Shown one piece after another: positions 55,938 through 56,069 of a stretch of DNA of 56,069 nucleotides. The notes under the pieces are model-generated. The model worked only from the letters and a program-made list of their open reading frames with translations, made no database searches and was not told where the DNA came from. The DNA is from Streptococcus sp. CSL10205-OR2 (GTDB lineage Bacteria; Bacillota; Bacilli; Lactobacillales; Streptococcaceae): NCBI RefSeq assembly GCF_025660655.1, contig NZ_JAOTIN010000012.1, forward strand, positions 1 through 56,069, written 5' to 3'. The position numbers were made by a program, and so were the translations under genes. Each line of letters starts with the position of its first letter. Positions within the stretch are counted from its first letter, which is position 1.

Positions 55938-55996
55938 AAAAAGGCTCTATAATATCTGTAGTGGGTAACTCCGCCACAGAAGTTATAGGGCTTTTT
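55938..55996. terminator. Long imperfect hairpin, terminator or insertion-sequence end
   Basis: Minus-strand reading gives GCCCTATAACTTCTGTGG, a short loop, CCACTACAGATATTATAGAG and then CC followed by seven T residues. The arms are imperfect but long, and both ends are T-rich outward. It could terminate a gene arriving from the right, or form the subterminal hairpin of an insertion sequence whose tip would be GGCTCTATAATATCTG at 55943. Confidence 0.6.
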
Positions 55997-56069
55997 CAAT
56001 GCAGACAAAAAGTCCCACATGACTTATAATGAAAAGCGACAAAACCACTCATTAGAAAGAATCATATGG
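55943..56069 (+). mobile_element. Possible left end of an ISL3-type insertion sequence (partial)
   Basis: From GGCTCTATAATATCTG onward the sequence looks foreign to the prs promoter region. It has a hairpin, then a plus-strand TATAAT at 56025-56030, then AGAAAG six bases before an ATG at 56066-56068 at the very edge. ISL3-family elements of streptococci commonly begin with GGCTCT and show such a leader before the transposase. The transposase itself is outside the window, so the call is tentative. Confidence 0.35.

Noticed and set aside
1..56069. CRISPR array, prophage, tRNA genes or replication origin
   Set aside because: No regularly spaced repeats, phage structural or integrase genes, tRNA folds or DnaA-box clusters were seen in the window.

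Overview
The window looks like chromosomal DNA of a low-GC Streptococcus, most likely of the pyogenic group. The evidence is the gene order: an S10-spc-alpha ribosomal supercluster followed by an rRNA leader, and prs-araT-recO-plsX-acpP-purCLFMNH-purDEK-purB-comR-ruvB. It also has a ComRS competence pair with a double-tryptophan pheromone between purB and ruvB, Rex-type operators at adhE and a single-chain purL. Species cannot be fixed from the sequence alone. Almost every gene is on the minus strand, so the region is transcribed from high to low coordinates.

Layout in transcription order. (1) 56069-51500: a possible insertion-sequence end at the right edge, then prs, an aromatic-type aminotransferase, recO, plsX and a second acyl carrier protein. 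(2) 51460-35480: the de novo IMP pathway as purC, purL, purF, purM, purN, purH, purD, purE, purK and purB. It is interrupted between purH and purD by a three-gene ABC exporter-like cassette, preceded by a tiny unannotated peptide frame and a structured leader. A PurBox lies at the purD promoter. (3) 35400-34280: comR, then comS, a 17-codon gene ending in the DWWGI pheromone motif, with a perfect GACAT-N2-ATGTC operator, then ruvB, whose promoter suggests a leaderless mRNA. (4) 33140-30460: a low-molecular-weight phosphatase, a membrane-anchored MORN-repeat protein and an acyltransferase-3/SGNH protein.

(5) 30460-22000: an AT-rich accessory island. One promoter drives a cytoplasmic glycerophosphodiester-phosphodiesterase-like protein, a solute-binding lipoprotein, an ABC ATPase, a fused double-domain permease and an MgtC-like protein. 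Downstream is an unusual regulator that joins a LacI-type DNA-binding/sensor module to a whole solute-binding-protein-like domain. The set resembles the ugp logic (import a phosphodiester, then cleave it inside) built on Fe/Afu-type ABC parts. Its substrate is not known from sequence. Remnant frames flank it. (6) 21910-16390: adhE with two Rex boxes, then thrC and a MATE transporter. (7) 16214-15127 (plus strand): two tandem small membrane proteins of unknown function.

(8) 14790-290: the ribosomal supercluster from rpsJ to rplQ with secY, adk, infA and rpoA. It has an S10-operon leader, an internal infA promoter, several intercistronic hairpins and a strong terminator. Beyond that lie the promoter and leader of an rRNA operon that runs off the left edge.

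Most promising observations: the unannotated comS gene with its operator; the phosphodiester-import-like island with its fusion regulator; the small peptide and structured leader before the ABC cassette; and the possible leaderless ruvB transcript.
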